Shown here piece after piece: positions 8,315 to 16,709 of a DNA stretch of 32,986 nucleotides. The DNA comes from Prevotellaceae bacterium (GTDB taxonomy: Bacteria > Bacteroidota > Bacteroidia > Bacteroidales > UBA932). The DNA lies in contig JAITGD010000100.1 in NCBI GenBank assembly GCA_031280885.1, positions 1-32,986 on the forward strand, written 5' to 3'. Within the stretch, counting starts at the first letter, position 1. Every line of letters starts with the position of its first letter. The notes under the pieces were generated by a model that saw only the letters and a list, made by a program, of their open reading frames with translations, did not search any database and was not told where the DNA came from. The position numbers were made by a program, and so were the translations under genes.

Positions 8315-8331
8315 CAACAGCAACTAATATC

Positions 8332-9525
8332 ATGGATCTACAAAGTATAAAACAGAGATTCAACATAATCGGCAACTCGCCGGCGCTTAACAGAGCCTTG
8401 GACGTGGCCTGCAGAGTAGCCCCTACCGACCTCTCGGTACTGATAACGGGCGAAAGTGGAAGCGGAAAGGAAGTCTTCCCCCAGATAATCCATCAATACG
8501 GCGCGCGTAAACACGGACAGTACATCGCTGTAAACTGCGGCGCCATACCCGAAGGAACCATTGATTCAGAGCTTTTCGGACACGAGAAGGGATCGTTTAC
8601 CGGCGCCCACGACACCCGAAGAGGCTACTTTGAAGTAGCTCACGGCGGAACCGTATTCCTGGATGAAGTAGCTGAACTACCGCTTTCTACACAGGTACGT
8701 CTCCTCAGAGTGCTCGAATCCGGAGAGTTCATGAAAGTAGGATCCTCTGTGGCACAAAAAACCGACGTGAGAATCGTCGCCGCCACAAACGTAAACCTCT
8801 CTCTTGCAATCCAACAAGGACGGTTCAGAGAGGACCTGTACTACCGCTTGAACACGGTGCCGATTGCAGTGCCGCCTCTCCGAGATAGAGTCGAAGACAT
8901 CCACCTGCTATTCAGAAAGTTCGCTGCTGATCATGCAGAAAAATACCGGATGCCTACCATTACGCTCGACAGCGAGGCGCGTACTGAACTCGAACGCTAC
9001 AGCTGGCCCGGAAACGTCCGGCAACTCAAAAACGTCGCAGAGCAAATATCGGTAATAGAATACAGCAGAAGCATTGATAAAGAGACCCTAAGACGATACC
9101 TGCCCTCGCCTCAGAACAACCTCCCGATGCTATACAGAGGCCGAGACGAACTCGCCCCAGAATCCGAAAGAGAGATCCTTTATAAGATACTGTTCGACAT
9201 GCGCAACGATGTTAACGAACTGAAACGCTGGATGTACGGAATCATTAAGGAGGGGCTGACAAGCGCCGCTCCCAGAGCCGAATACATCGAAACTACTGAT
9301 CGTAACATCGAAAGCCTTCGACAAGCAACTATTACCGATACCGAAGAGATTGAGGAGGAGAACGTGGATATACTTCAAACTCAAGAGATAGAGACTATCA
9401 AGAAAGTCCTGAAAAAGTACAACAACAAACGACGACCTGCTGCCGAAGCGCTCGGCATATCGGAACGAACACTGTACCGCAAAATAAAAGACTACAACAT
9501 CGACGAAGAACATGATTATGAGTAA
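8332..9525 (+). CDS. Sigma-54-dependent transcriptional activator (AAA+ and Fis HTH, no receiver domain)
   Basis: 397 residues from the ATG at 8332; the longer frame from 8260 overlaps the upstream gene by 55 nt. The AAA+ core begins almost at the N-terminus: Walker A GESGSGKE at 40-47, sigma-54 contact loop GSFTGA at 87-92 (canonical GAFTGA with A to S), Walker B FLDE at 109-112, and the arginine-finger region FREDLYYRL. A linker of about 100 residues leads to a Fis-type helix-turn-helix at the C-terminus (RRPAAEALGISERTLYRKI). No receiver, PAS or GAF domain is present, so control must come from partner proteins or expression level. It is followed by an intrinsic terminator. Confidence 0.92.
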   Translation: MDLQSIKQRFNIIGNSPALNRALDVACRVAPTDLSVLITGESGSGKEVFPQIIHQYGARKHGQYIAVNCGAIPEGTIDSELFGHEKGSFTGAHDTRRGYFEVAHGGTVFLDEVAELPLSTQVRLLRVLESGEFMKVGSSVAQKTDVRIVAATNVNLSLAIQQGRFREDLYYRLNTVPIAVPPLRDRVEDIHLLFRKFAADHAEKYRMPTITLDSEARTELERYSWPGNVRQLKNVAEQISVIEYSRSIDKETLRRYLPSPQNNLPMLYRGRDELAPESEREILYKILFDMRNDVNELKRWMYGIIKEGLTSAAPRAEYIETTDRNIESLRQATITDTEEIEEENVDILQTQEIETIKKVLKKYNNKRRPAAEALGISERTLYRKIKDYNIDEEHDYE

Positions 9526-9565
9526 GTAAGCCCACTTATACCACCTCGTATCGATGATACCGAAC

Positions 9566-9600
9566 ACAGGGACTTGACCACAACTCAAGCCCCTGTTTTT
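9566..9600 (+). terminator. Intrinsic terminator after the sigma-54 activator gene
   Basis: Left arm ACAGGGACTTGA (9566-9577), loop CCACAAC, right arm TCAAGCCCCTGT (9585-9596) with one mismatch, followed by a T run. It lies 40 nt after the stop codon. Confidence 0.75.
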
Positions 9601-9626
9601 ATATCAGCTCAAAATCAAACATTTAT

Positions 9627-9805
9627 CCCAAGCAGCCTCCGGTCGGTGTCCCAAGCAGCCTCCGGTCGGTGTCCCAAGCAGCCTCCGGTCGGTGTCCCAA
9701 GCAGCCTCCGGTCGGTGTCCCAAGCAGCCTCCGGTTGGTGTCCCAAGCAGCCTCCGGTCGGTATCCCAAGCAGCCTCCGGTCGGTGTCCCAAGCAGCCTC
9801 CGGTC
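9627..9805. repeat. 23-bp tandem repeat (minisatellite), about 7.8 copies
   Basis: A 23-bp unit beginning CCCAAGCAGCCTCCGG and ending TCGGTGT repeats at 9627, 9650, 9673, 9696, 9719, 9742 and 9765, with a last diverged copy at 9788. Copies 1-4 and 7 are identical; copies 5 and 6 have one change each. Because 23 is not a multiple of 3 and the unit has no stop codon in several frames, it opens long chance ORFs on both strands, none of which looks like a real protein. Confidence 0.95.
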
Positions 9806-10077
9806 TGCATCTACATCCAATTATAAGTTTAAATTAACTTCGGATGCGGATTTGCCGTGAAATTAGAGTCAATATCAATCCGACATTAAATCCTTATTTA
9901 CACAATGGTTAAGCCTGATTTAGACGAAGATTAAACTTGGCGTCAGTCAAAAACAAATGAACATTTCTGTCAAAATCAGCGTTTGTATCATATAATAACA
10001 CAAAGCAAGCAAATTTTGCATCATACAAGCTGAAATTATATGCTATCAGATAATATTATTAATTGAATATAAAGGCA
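9806..10077. other. Intergenic leader before the large adhesin gene
   Basis: AT-rich sequence without an ORF, hairpin terminator or exact TAnnTTTG box. AAAGG at 10071-10075 just before the ATG at 10078 is a weak ribosome-binding site. TTTGTATC near 9984 and AAATTTTGC near 10011 are possible but imperfect promoter elements. Confidence 0.4.
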
Positions 10078-13000
10078 ATGAAACGATATCATCACTTAAT
10101 CTTCATTCTATTGACTGCCTATATCTGCTGCGGACTGACGCTCTCGGCACAGATCGACCTCTTTGAGCCGGGAACTAACGATGTCGCTGTTAATAAGAAT
10201 CTAAAGCTGATGGGAAACGCTAAACTGACCGCCGGTACGGGTGCGGGGCAGGACAGAATCGGCAGCGGATACATCCGGCTTACGGATGACGTTAAAAGTC
10301 AAGTCGGAGGAATAATAATCGACGAAGCCTTCCCTTCTAACATGGGCGTTGTGGTTGAATTTGAATACCTCTCCTGGACTAAAGGTCAAAACCTCCCTGC
10401 CGACGGTACCGCAGTCTTTCTGTTCAATGCAGCGTACAACTCGCAGAATTTTAAGCTCGGAGCCGTTGGTTCAGGCTTAGGATACGGAGGACCTAACGGC
10501 AGCGACGGAGCCACGGGTGGATACCTTGGACTCGGCTTAGATGAATACGGAAACTGGGGGAAAGGATACTCAGCCTACGACGGAGGAATAGTGTCGTCCA
10601 CAAGCACACGTATTCACTCAAACATCTCTGTTCGTGGCAGTAGTCCCTCCACGCCTTTCATTAAGGGATCGAAGACTGTCGACTTAGGATTCTCTCTTGC
10701 TGTACGCGGATACCAAAACCGGCCTTCGCAATCGGCCTACTTCCACAAGTTCCGCATAGCGCTCTTATACAATGCCTCAAGAAACAGGTATAATGTATCA
10801 GTATATCGACAAGGCTCTGTGAATGGAGCTTGGCGCATGATCATCAACTCTACGGAATTGAGCGCCGCTCCGCCCCAGAACCTAAAGGTGGGTATATCTG
10901 CCAGCACCGGCTCTTTTTATGGTTACCACGAGATACGTAACCTCCGAATCAGCACTCCGGGCGAAGTTGCAGTCAGCTCGCTTACCCCGCAGAACGTAAT
11001 CGGTGGAACGAACACAAGTTATACTGTTACAGTTAATAACGACTCTCCATCTATGCTAAACGGAGTCAGCTTCACACACCTGCTGCCACCTGGTTTTGTG
11101 CCGAGCGGCCCTCCGGTTTTCAAGGGAAGCAACACCGGCGATGCACTCGTATCTGGCTCATATTCACAGAATGGCCGATACGAAGCACAATTAAACATAG
11201 CCAATAACAGCAAGGCAACTCTCACTTTCTCTGGATATTTCAACAATAAGCAGAGAACCACAGTAACAGCCACCGCCTTTGCTAAGGCGCCGCCGAAATA
11301 TACTGATACCGACATTAACAACGACACTACGCGGCTCAATTTCACACTGCTATCCCCATTCGCTGCTTTCGGCGACGCACCCTCGTCTTATGGCGAGGCA
11401 AGGCATCAGGTGGACAATAATCTCCATCTGGGAACGTGGGATTCTGCAAAAGTTCAGCAGTTTGCAATGCCTTCTGCCTTAGCTAACACCGCCGCCAACG
11501 ACGATGCCGCAACTATCGTCCATTCGGGCGATCGTACCCAGATGAACCAGACATTATCTCCTGATTTCTACTGGGATAGCAATAGAAGATTAATTGCTTC
11601 TGTGGATGTGAAGAACTCGGCAGGCAGCGCGAAGCTCTTCGGATGGATTGACTTCAACGGAAACGGGCGATTCGAAGCCTCCGAAGCTGCTAATGTTAAT
11701 GTTACGTCCTCAGGGAAATATACTCTCACCTTTAATAATATAGACTCACAGCTTCGGAACGGCAATACATACATGAGGCTACGTTTAAGTACTGATCCGG
11801 CTATAACTCAATCGAATCCCGACGGAAATCTACTCGACGGCGACGTTGAGGACTACCTCCTGCAGCTTCGTCCTTTGGATGTGAATATAAGCGCATCACA
11901 CACAAAAGCTAAATTTGGTGAAAATATAGATTACGGCTTGGAAGTCATAAATAATTGCCCTTTTGCTCTGACACTTACAGAAGTTCGCGACACGCTTTCG
12001 CCCTATCTGACATACGTATCCGGCAGCGCCTCGCCAGCAGTTACATCCGATAGCCCTTTGAATATAAACACAAGTCCGCTTAGACGTCAGCTCCTAAAGT
12101 GGCCTTCGCGAGCTGTAGCATCCAACGGTAGAAACACTTACACCTTTAAGGCTACCATAAGTCAAGCCCCGCAGATATATGGAGACCTCCTTATATACAA
12201 CCGCGCTTCAGCCTTGATTAATGGAGGCAATACCCTCTCGAACAACGTGGTAAGCACCTCTGTAATAGCTCTTGAAGCAATCGCAGATCTTGCCGTAACC
12301 ACAACCGGACTTCCGGTGCAAATCAATCTCCTCTCGAACGACCTGCTGCCCGGATGCACAAACACAAGTGTTACAGTGATTTCGCGAAATCCAAAGGCAG
12401 GATACGTATCAATCGACCAGCAGAACGAAGCCTCGTACAAGCCTGACCTTAGGCACTTTGGAATAGATAGCTTTACCTACGTCCTTAACGGATGTTTGCC
12501 AAATGTGGACGCCGATTCGACACAGGCATACGTCCTTACCTTAAAGCCTGACGCACTGCGATATCTGACATGTCCGGGCGCCTCCGTTACCATCGGTATG
12601 GCAGCTATTCCCGAAGTAAGCTACCATTGGTACGATTCTCAAACAGGGGGTAATATAGTATCAGGAGGCAACGGCTCTAACAGTATCACACTGAATAAGG
12701 TCTCAAGATCGCAGAGCTGGTGGGTCGAATCGCGATGGCGGGGGCGCGTATTCCCTCGTTACCAGGTAGTTCTGGATATAGACAACAGCTGTGGCGACGC
12801 CTCTCCAACGGGATGCGCACTAACCGGCTCGCTAATCTGGAAGGAGGATTTCGACCTCTACGACGATGGCCTGAACCCTGCAAGTAATGTATTTAGTAGC
12901 GAAGGACTTGCACCTGGAATGACTACCTACAACTTTGCCCAAACCGATGCTAACATTGCCGGCGCATCGGTCAGAAATGAAGGCTATTATGCCATTATCA

Positions 13001-14430
13001 AGCATGGCCAGAACATTTGGGTTGCTGATAACTTTAAGGACGATCACACATCGCCGACCAACAGCAACATCGGCCGCTTCTTCATTGCTAACGGTAAATC
13101 AGCTGTGGATAAGGTGTATGAACAGGCCATATCGAATCTTTGCCCAGGCACAACCCTGTATCTTTCCTTCTGGATGCGCGGGTCGGATGCTATAATCCGA
13201 TGGAATATTCACTCCGCCTTCGACGGTAGCACGCTTGCGAGCTTCCTCGTACCAGAATTACCATCCGGTACTCCCGGCGATTGGCTCCAATACGGGTTCA
13301 GATTTACTGTCCCCGACAATATTGATTCCGTGTACTTTGATCTCTATAACTACAGCACTAAAAGCTCGGGGAACGACTTCGCCATTGACGACATAGAGGT
13401 GAGGCTCTGCGTTTCGCCTGTGATCGCCTTCGTTAATGGACTTCAAGAAACTTCCGTCTGTTATAATGATACTCTGCGGTTTACGGTAGCTCCCTATACC
13501 GACGACGGTGTGCTGATAACTTCAGCTTTGGATATGCTTAAAGGCTACTGGATTAGATCATCAACAGGAGATATAAACAACGACAGCGATTGGAGCATAA
13601 TCTCTGGCAGTGAGGTAAATGGATCCGCAGGCGGACGTGTCTTAAACGTCCCTGAATTACAGATAATATCGTCGGCCGACAGCACTCTGTATTACCGCTT
13701 TGTGGTGGAAAAAGCCAACTCCGGCGCCTTGCAGAATATGAGTTGCCGAGCGGTGTCGGATATCTTGTCAGTGCATGGTTATGTGCATATTACGAATTAT
13801 CCTGATATCCGGCTTCAACTCTGTCCCACACCGGCACGGCCTCTGAAACTCAGCAGCTACCTCGACACGGTTTATCTTAAAACCCTTGCCTGGAGTACAA
13901 TATCTCGCGGTTCGCCTCTCTTTGTAGGAAACAGCGCAACGACTACCGGAGAAGTACTCACTAATAACTTCAACCTCGGCACTCATATCTATCAATATAA
14001 GGTTGAGAATGTGTGTACTATCGACTCCGGACGTGTTTACATCAAGGTATTGTCAAAAGCCACCGTCGGCTTCCTGCCCGACACTCTAATCGTATGCCGC
14101 TCGATTCAATCATCAGCACATCTTCAACTAAATCAGATCTTAGGGCTTGAGGCTAACGGCAATTGGGAAATCCCTGTCGATCTGCAAGCCTTCGTTACCT
14201 CGCCACCGCCTCAGTCGTACTTCAACGGCGCCTTTATCTTTGATGCACAGTCGGCTTGGCAATCATTAAACACCGACCAATCATACAATTTCAACTACAA
14301 AGGCGACGGTAATTCAGCCGCCTTCAAGTTCACATATAACACTGGCGCCTACGCCAATCCACCATCGCAATCCTGCGTCGGCGACATCCAACACGAACTC
14401 GTAATAATAGTTACCAGCAAAATGCTATGA
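10078..14430 (+). CDS. Large secreted lectin/GEVED/DUF11 multidomain surface adhesin
   Basis: 1450 residues from the ATG at 10078, which starts a signal peptide ending near LTLSAQ; a TTG five codons upstream is less likely. Domains read from the N-terminus (approximate positions): L-type (legume-like) lectin sandwich about 30-295, with DGTAVFLFNA and GGYLGLGLDEYGNW strands; a DUF11-like repeat about 305-410; a GEVED domain about 425-595 (FGWIDFNGNGRFEASE, LDGDVEDYLLQL); a second DUF11-like repeat about 600-730; a Big_9-like Ig domain about 735-825; an Ig-like CHU-type module about 830-900; a jelly-roll/MAM-like module about 918-1110 (WKEDFDLYDDG); and cysteine-containing beta modules to the end. 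A recognisable type IX CTD is not seen at the C-terminus. It probably binds glycans at the cell surface. Confidence 0.85.
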   Translation: MKRYHHLIFILLTAYICCGLTLSAQIDLFEPGTNDVAVNKNLKLMGNAKLTAGTGAGQDRIGSGYIRLTDDVKSQVGGIIIDEAFPSNMGVVVEFEYLSWTKGQNLPADGTAVFLFNAAYNSQNFKLGAVGSGLGYGGPNGSDGATGGYLGLGLDEYGNWGKGYSAYDGGIVSSTSTRIHSNISVRGSSPSTPFIKGSKTVDLGFSLAVRGYQNRPSQSAYFHKFRIALLYNASRNRYNVSVYRQGSVNGAWRMIINSTELSAAPPQNLKVGISASTGSFYGYHEIRNLRISTPGEVAVSSLTPQNVIGGTNTSYTVTVNNDSPSMLNGVSFTHLLPPGFVPSGPPVFKGSNTGDALVSGSYSQNGRYEAQLNIANNSKATLTFSGYFNNKQRTTVTATAFAKAPPKYTDTDINNDTTRLNFTLLSPFAAFGDAPSSYGEARHQVDNNLHLGTWDSAKVQQFAMPSALANTAANDDAATIVHSGDRTQMNQTLSPDFYWDSNRRLIASVDVKNSAGSAKLFGWIDFNGNGRFEASEAANVNVTSSGKYTLTFNNIDSQLRNGNTYMRLRLSTDPAITQSNPDGNLLDGDVEDYLLQLRPLDVNISASHTKAKFGENIDYGLEVINNCPFALTLTEVRDTLSPYLTYVSGSASPAVTSDSPLNINTSPLRRQLLKWPSRAVASNGRNTYTFKATISQAPQIYGDLLIYNRASALINGGNTLSNNVVSTSVIALEAIADLAVTTTGLPVQINLLSNDLLPGCTNTSVTVISRNPKAGYVSIDQQNEASYKPDLRHFGIDSFTYVLNGCLPNVDADSTQAYVLTLKPDALRYLTCPGASVTIGMAAIPEVSYHWYDSQTGGNIVSGGNGSNSITLNKVSRSQSWWVESRWRGRVFPRYQVVLDIDNSCGDASPTGCALTGSLIWKEDFDLYDDGLNPASNVFSSEGLAPGMTTYNFAQTDANIAGASVRNEGYYAIIKHGQNIWVADNFKDDHTSPTNSNIGRFFIANGKSAVDKVYEQAISNLCPGTTLYLSFWMRGSDAIIRWNIHSAFDGSTLASFLVPELPSGTPGDWLQYGFRFTVPDNIDSVYFDLYNYSTKSSGNDFAIDDIEVRLCVSPVIAFVNGLQETSVCYNDTLRFTVAPYTDDGVLITSALDMLKGYWIRSSTGDINNDSDWSIISGSEVNGSAGGRVLNVPELQIISSADSTLYYRFVVEKANSGALQNMSCRAVSDILSVHGYVHITNYPDIRLQLCPTPARPLKLSSYLDTVYLKTLAWSTISRGSPLFVGNSATTTGEVLTNNFNLGTHIYQYKVENVCTIDSGRVYIKVLSKATVGFLPDTLIVCRSIQSSAHLQLNQILGLEANGNWEIPVDLQAFVTSPPPQSYFNGAFIFDAQSAWQSLNTDQSYNFNYKGDGNSAAFKFTYNTGAYANPPSQSCVGDIQHELVIIVTSKML

Positions 14431-14541
14431 CAGTAGCTATGCTCTTGTTATACGATGGTTAGACAGTAGTTATACCGGTGGTTATACAGTAGTTATACCA
14501 TAGTAAGTTTGACGATACATAAAGGTTGATATTTCTTTATT

Positions 14542-14561
14542 CCGCAGGCTTTAGCCTGCGG
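14542..14561. terminator. Perfect 20-bp palindrome, possible terminator of the adhesin gene
   Basis: CCGCAGGCT, two T, AGCCTGCGG form a 9-bp GC-rich hairpin 111 nt after the adhesin stop codon. It lacks a good downstream T run, so it may be a processing or repeat element instead. Confidence 0.4.
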
Positions 14562-14614
14562 TTAATAAAGTATCGCCCCTGCTGGGATTCCTTTTGATGG
14601 TCAGCTTCAATACA

Positions 14615-14800
14615 GCGAAGCCCTCGATTTCAGTCGAGCGAAGCCATCTATCTTATTCTGCATCAGCCTAAGATATCGTATGCCGGCAGCCTCTTGTCCT
14701 TGCTCGGTGTGTTCCCACACACCGAGTAGAATCAGCCTGCTGTTTTAGGTCGGTGTGTGGGAACACACCGAGCTAAAACCGGAAGCTGTTTTTATGCTGA
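14615..14800. repeat. 186-bp repeat, copy A (upstream of the DUF4469 gene)
   Basis: Begins CGAAGCCCTCGATTTCAGTC and ends AAACCGGAAGCTG...GCTGAT. It contains two hairpins: CTCGGTGTGT (14703-14712) with ACACACCGAG (14717-14726), and GTCGGTGTGT (14749-14758) with ACACACCGAG (14763-14772). Copy B at 15740-15925 is collinear at roughly 85-90 percent identity by eye. Confidence 0.85.
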
Positions 14801-14849
14801 TTGAGAACCTACCTTAAACGTAGTATAAAGCGGATAAATAAAAAAACAC

Positions 14850-14857
14850 TATCTTTG
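14850..14857 (+). promoter_or_regulatory. Candidate -7 box TATCTTTG for the DUF4469 gene
   Basis: TATCTTTG followed by CAG, 58 nt before the ATG at 14915, downstream of repeat copy A. Confidence 0.5.
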
Positions 14858-14914
14858 CAGCTGATTCAACCTGCGTTTAGTCGCTTTATTTATTCACTTT
14901 TAATTTGATATACA

Positions 14915-15661
14915 ATGAGAAGCGTATTTGAATTTATATGGAAAGTCTGGTTGCAGAAACATTCCATTTCTACTAAGGATTCGGCTGAGTATCGGGCAGA
15001 AATATCGACCTCCGGCAGCACTATTCACAATAAGGATATTGCTCGGATAATTATCGATGAAGGCTCGGAGAATCAGTATGAAACTATACTCAATATCATA
15101 AACCGTCGAGACGGCATCGTAATGAAGCACGTGGCTAATGGAGGCGCTGTGCAGGATCGTTGTCTGCATATCGCTCCGCATTTACTTGGAATCTGGAAGG
15201 ATACCGATACAAAGCTAAATCCTAAGATTCACAAGATTACGATAGATGTTCGTCCTACGGTCGAGTTCCGCTCGATCTTAAAGAAGGTTCGGATAGATCT
15301 TCTTGGCATTAAGGGACATGGCTCGCAGATAGACCTTGTTACCGACGTCAGTACGCGGCGAACCGACGGTCACATCACTTCCGGCGAGGATATAATTATA
15401 AGTGGAGCTAAGATCAAAATCGCCCCTGCGGATGCTTCCGACGTCGGCATCTTCCTTCAAAACAACTCAACCGCTGAGATTTATAAACTCCAAAACCGGC
15501 TTATAGAGAACAAACCAAGCGTGGTCATTGCCCGTTTGCCTGCTCTACCCTCCGGCGAGTACTCCCTAAGCCTTGCCACGAGATACAGCCACGGCGGACG
15601 AAATAAGCCCTTGAAGACATCAAGGATCATTACTTATAATCAAACACTAAACGTAGAGTAG
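14915..15661 (+). CDS. DUF4469 protein with HU/IHF-like DNA-binding N-terminus
   Basis: 248 residues. The plan matches the bacteroidetal DUF4469 family: an N-terminal IHF/HU-like module (about 1-120; EYRAEISTSGSTIHNKDIARIII resembles the DDYMAxV...IxxxDIxxVL pattern) and a C-terminal beta domain (about 150-248) with GEDIIISGAKIKIAP, DVGIFL, NKPSVVIARLPALPSGEYSLSLATRYS and a final LN-V motif. Members are thought to bind DNA, but their role is not known. The gene is transcribed from its own TATCTTTG box and is bracketed by two copies of a 186-bp repeat. It follows the adhesin gene in the same direction. Confidence 0.8.
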   Translation: MRSVFEFIWKVWLQKHSISTKDSAEYRAEISTSGSTIHNKDIARIIIDEGSENQYETILNIINRRDGIVMKHVANGGAVQDRCLHIAPHLLGIWKDTDTKLNPKIHKITIDVRPTVEFRSILKKVRIDLLGIKGHGSQIDLVTDVSTRRTDGHITSGEDIIISGAKIKIAPADASDVGIFLQNNSTAEIYKLQNRLIENKPSVVIARLPALPSGEYSLSLATRYSHGGRNKPLKTSRIITYNQTLNVE

Positions 15662-15739
15662 CAACAGCACAAGCAGTTTTGAACGTTTATAAAGAAGCTC
15701 TGTCGATTTCAATCCAGCAAAGCCTTCGATTTCAGTCGA

Positions 15740-15925
15740 GCAAAGCCCTCGATTTCAGTCGAAAGCCCACCTCTATCTTACTCTGCATCAGCTTAAGCTA
15801 TCGTATGCCGGCAGCTTCTTGTCCTTGCTCGGTGTGTTCCCACACACCAATCAGAATCAGCCTGCTGTTTTAGGTCGGTGTGTGGCGACACACCGACCTA
15901 AAACCGGAAGGTGTTTTAGGCTGAT
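15740..15925. repeat. 186-bp repeat, copy B (downstream of the DUF4469 gene)
   Basis: Collinear with copy A at 14615-14800. It shares CAAAGCCCTCGATTTCAGTC, TCGTATGCCGGCAGC, TCTTGTCCTTGCTCGGTGTG, AATCAGCCTGCTGTTTTAGG and AAACCGGAAG. The first hairpin has lost its perfect arm (ACACACCAAT in place of ACACACCGAG); the second is kept with compensating ends (GTCGGTGTGT with ACACACCGAC). An extra TTCGATTTCAGTCGAGCAAA unit lies just upstream at about 15724-15743. Confidence 0.85.
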
Positions 15926-16074
15926 ATATTTCCGTGAATCAATCAAAAGCAGTATTTGATCTGCATGAAACATCAACAGCGATTTGCTGCTATTACTGTC
16001 TTTATCAATAGATAGCAATCAATTTTATAGCTGAATAATATCTGTTTGCAGTCATCAATAGAAGAAGAAATGTA
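15926..16074. other. Intergenic sequence without recognised feature
   Basis: AT-rich, no convincing ORF or repeat. It separates repeat copy B from the terminator that closes the convergent DUF4924 operon. Confidence 0.4.
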
Positions 16075-16106
16075 AAAAGACCTCAGCGTGGTGGCTGAGG
16101 TCTTTT
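16075..16106. terminator. Strong bidirectional intrinsic terminator
   Basis: AAAAGACCTCAGC (16075-16087), loop GTGGTG, GCTGAGGTCTTTT (16094-16106) form a perfect 13-bp stem with A and T runs on the two sides, so it can stop transcription from both directions. It separates the rightward DUF4469 gene from the leftward DUF4924 gene. Confidence 0.9.
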
Positions 16107-16178
16107 GATGCAGATGGGGTAAACCCGCTATATGTGTAATTGTAAGTGATTAAATCTTGCTTTCGGTGTTTTAATCGC

Positions 16179-16709
16179 TTAGCTTGCTGCTTCTTCGGCT
16201 TGCCGGAATTTGGCGGCGAGATATGCCACCATTGCTCCTATTCGCTGGAAGGCTTGGTTTGTTTCCTGCGAAAGGTCTTGATGCTTCATATTGAGCAGCA
16301 GCTTCATATACAGAGCGTCGAAGCTGGTTTCGACGTCTCCTGCGCGGTGGTTTCCGTTTCTGTTACGGAAGTCTTCGAGATCGTTTACGGCGGCTTTATG
16401 CAGCGCCGCATACTTGCTATCGGTTTGAAGGAGAGATGCGTGCAGGATGTTCAACTCGCCTATTAGTTGCAATGTGTGGCAATTGTGGCCTGCCTGTTCT
16501 TTACGCTCCTCTTTGAGAAGGTTCACAATGCTTATGTACCAGAAGAATATCTCTTGCTTTTTGTTATCGTCGGCCTCGTGCGGGGCTACCAGAGCGGAGT
16601 ATATCTTATCCGGATTCAGAGCTAAGGCTCTCATAAGATCCTCAAGCTGCCAGATATACAGAATGTATTCTGCAATATTTTCGCGCCGTTTGCGTTTAGC
16701 GAGCAGCAT
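16179..16709 (-). CDS. DUF4924 family protein
   Basis: 176 residues, cytoplasmic and all-helical by appearance. The N-terminal ENIAEYILYIWQLEDLMRA and the later SFDALYMKLLLNMKHQDLSQET match the bacteroidetal DUF4924 family as I remember it. Function is unknown. The ATG overlaps the S46 peptidase stop as TAATG (1-nt overlap at 16709), so the two genes are translationally coupled and cotranscribed, and transcription would stop at the terminator 16075-16106. Confidence 0.8.
   Translation of the reverse strand: MLLAKRKRRENIAEYILYIWQLEDLMRALALNPDKIYSALVAPHEADDNKKQEIFFWYISIVNLLKEERKEQAGHNCHTLQLIGELNILHASLLQTDSKYAALHKAAVNDLEDFRNRNGNHRAGDVETSFDALYMKLLLNMKHQDLSQETNQAFQRIGAMVAYLAAKFRQAEEAAS

Noticed and set aside
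9574-9860. Several overlapping frames on both strands over the 23-bp minisatellite
   Set aside because: The repeat lacks stop codons in many frames; the predicted proteins are only rotated translations of the same unit.
15679-15873. 64-codon plus-strand frame
   Set aside because: Lies on repeat copy B and reads through its hairpins; not protein-like.
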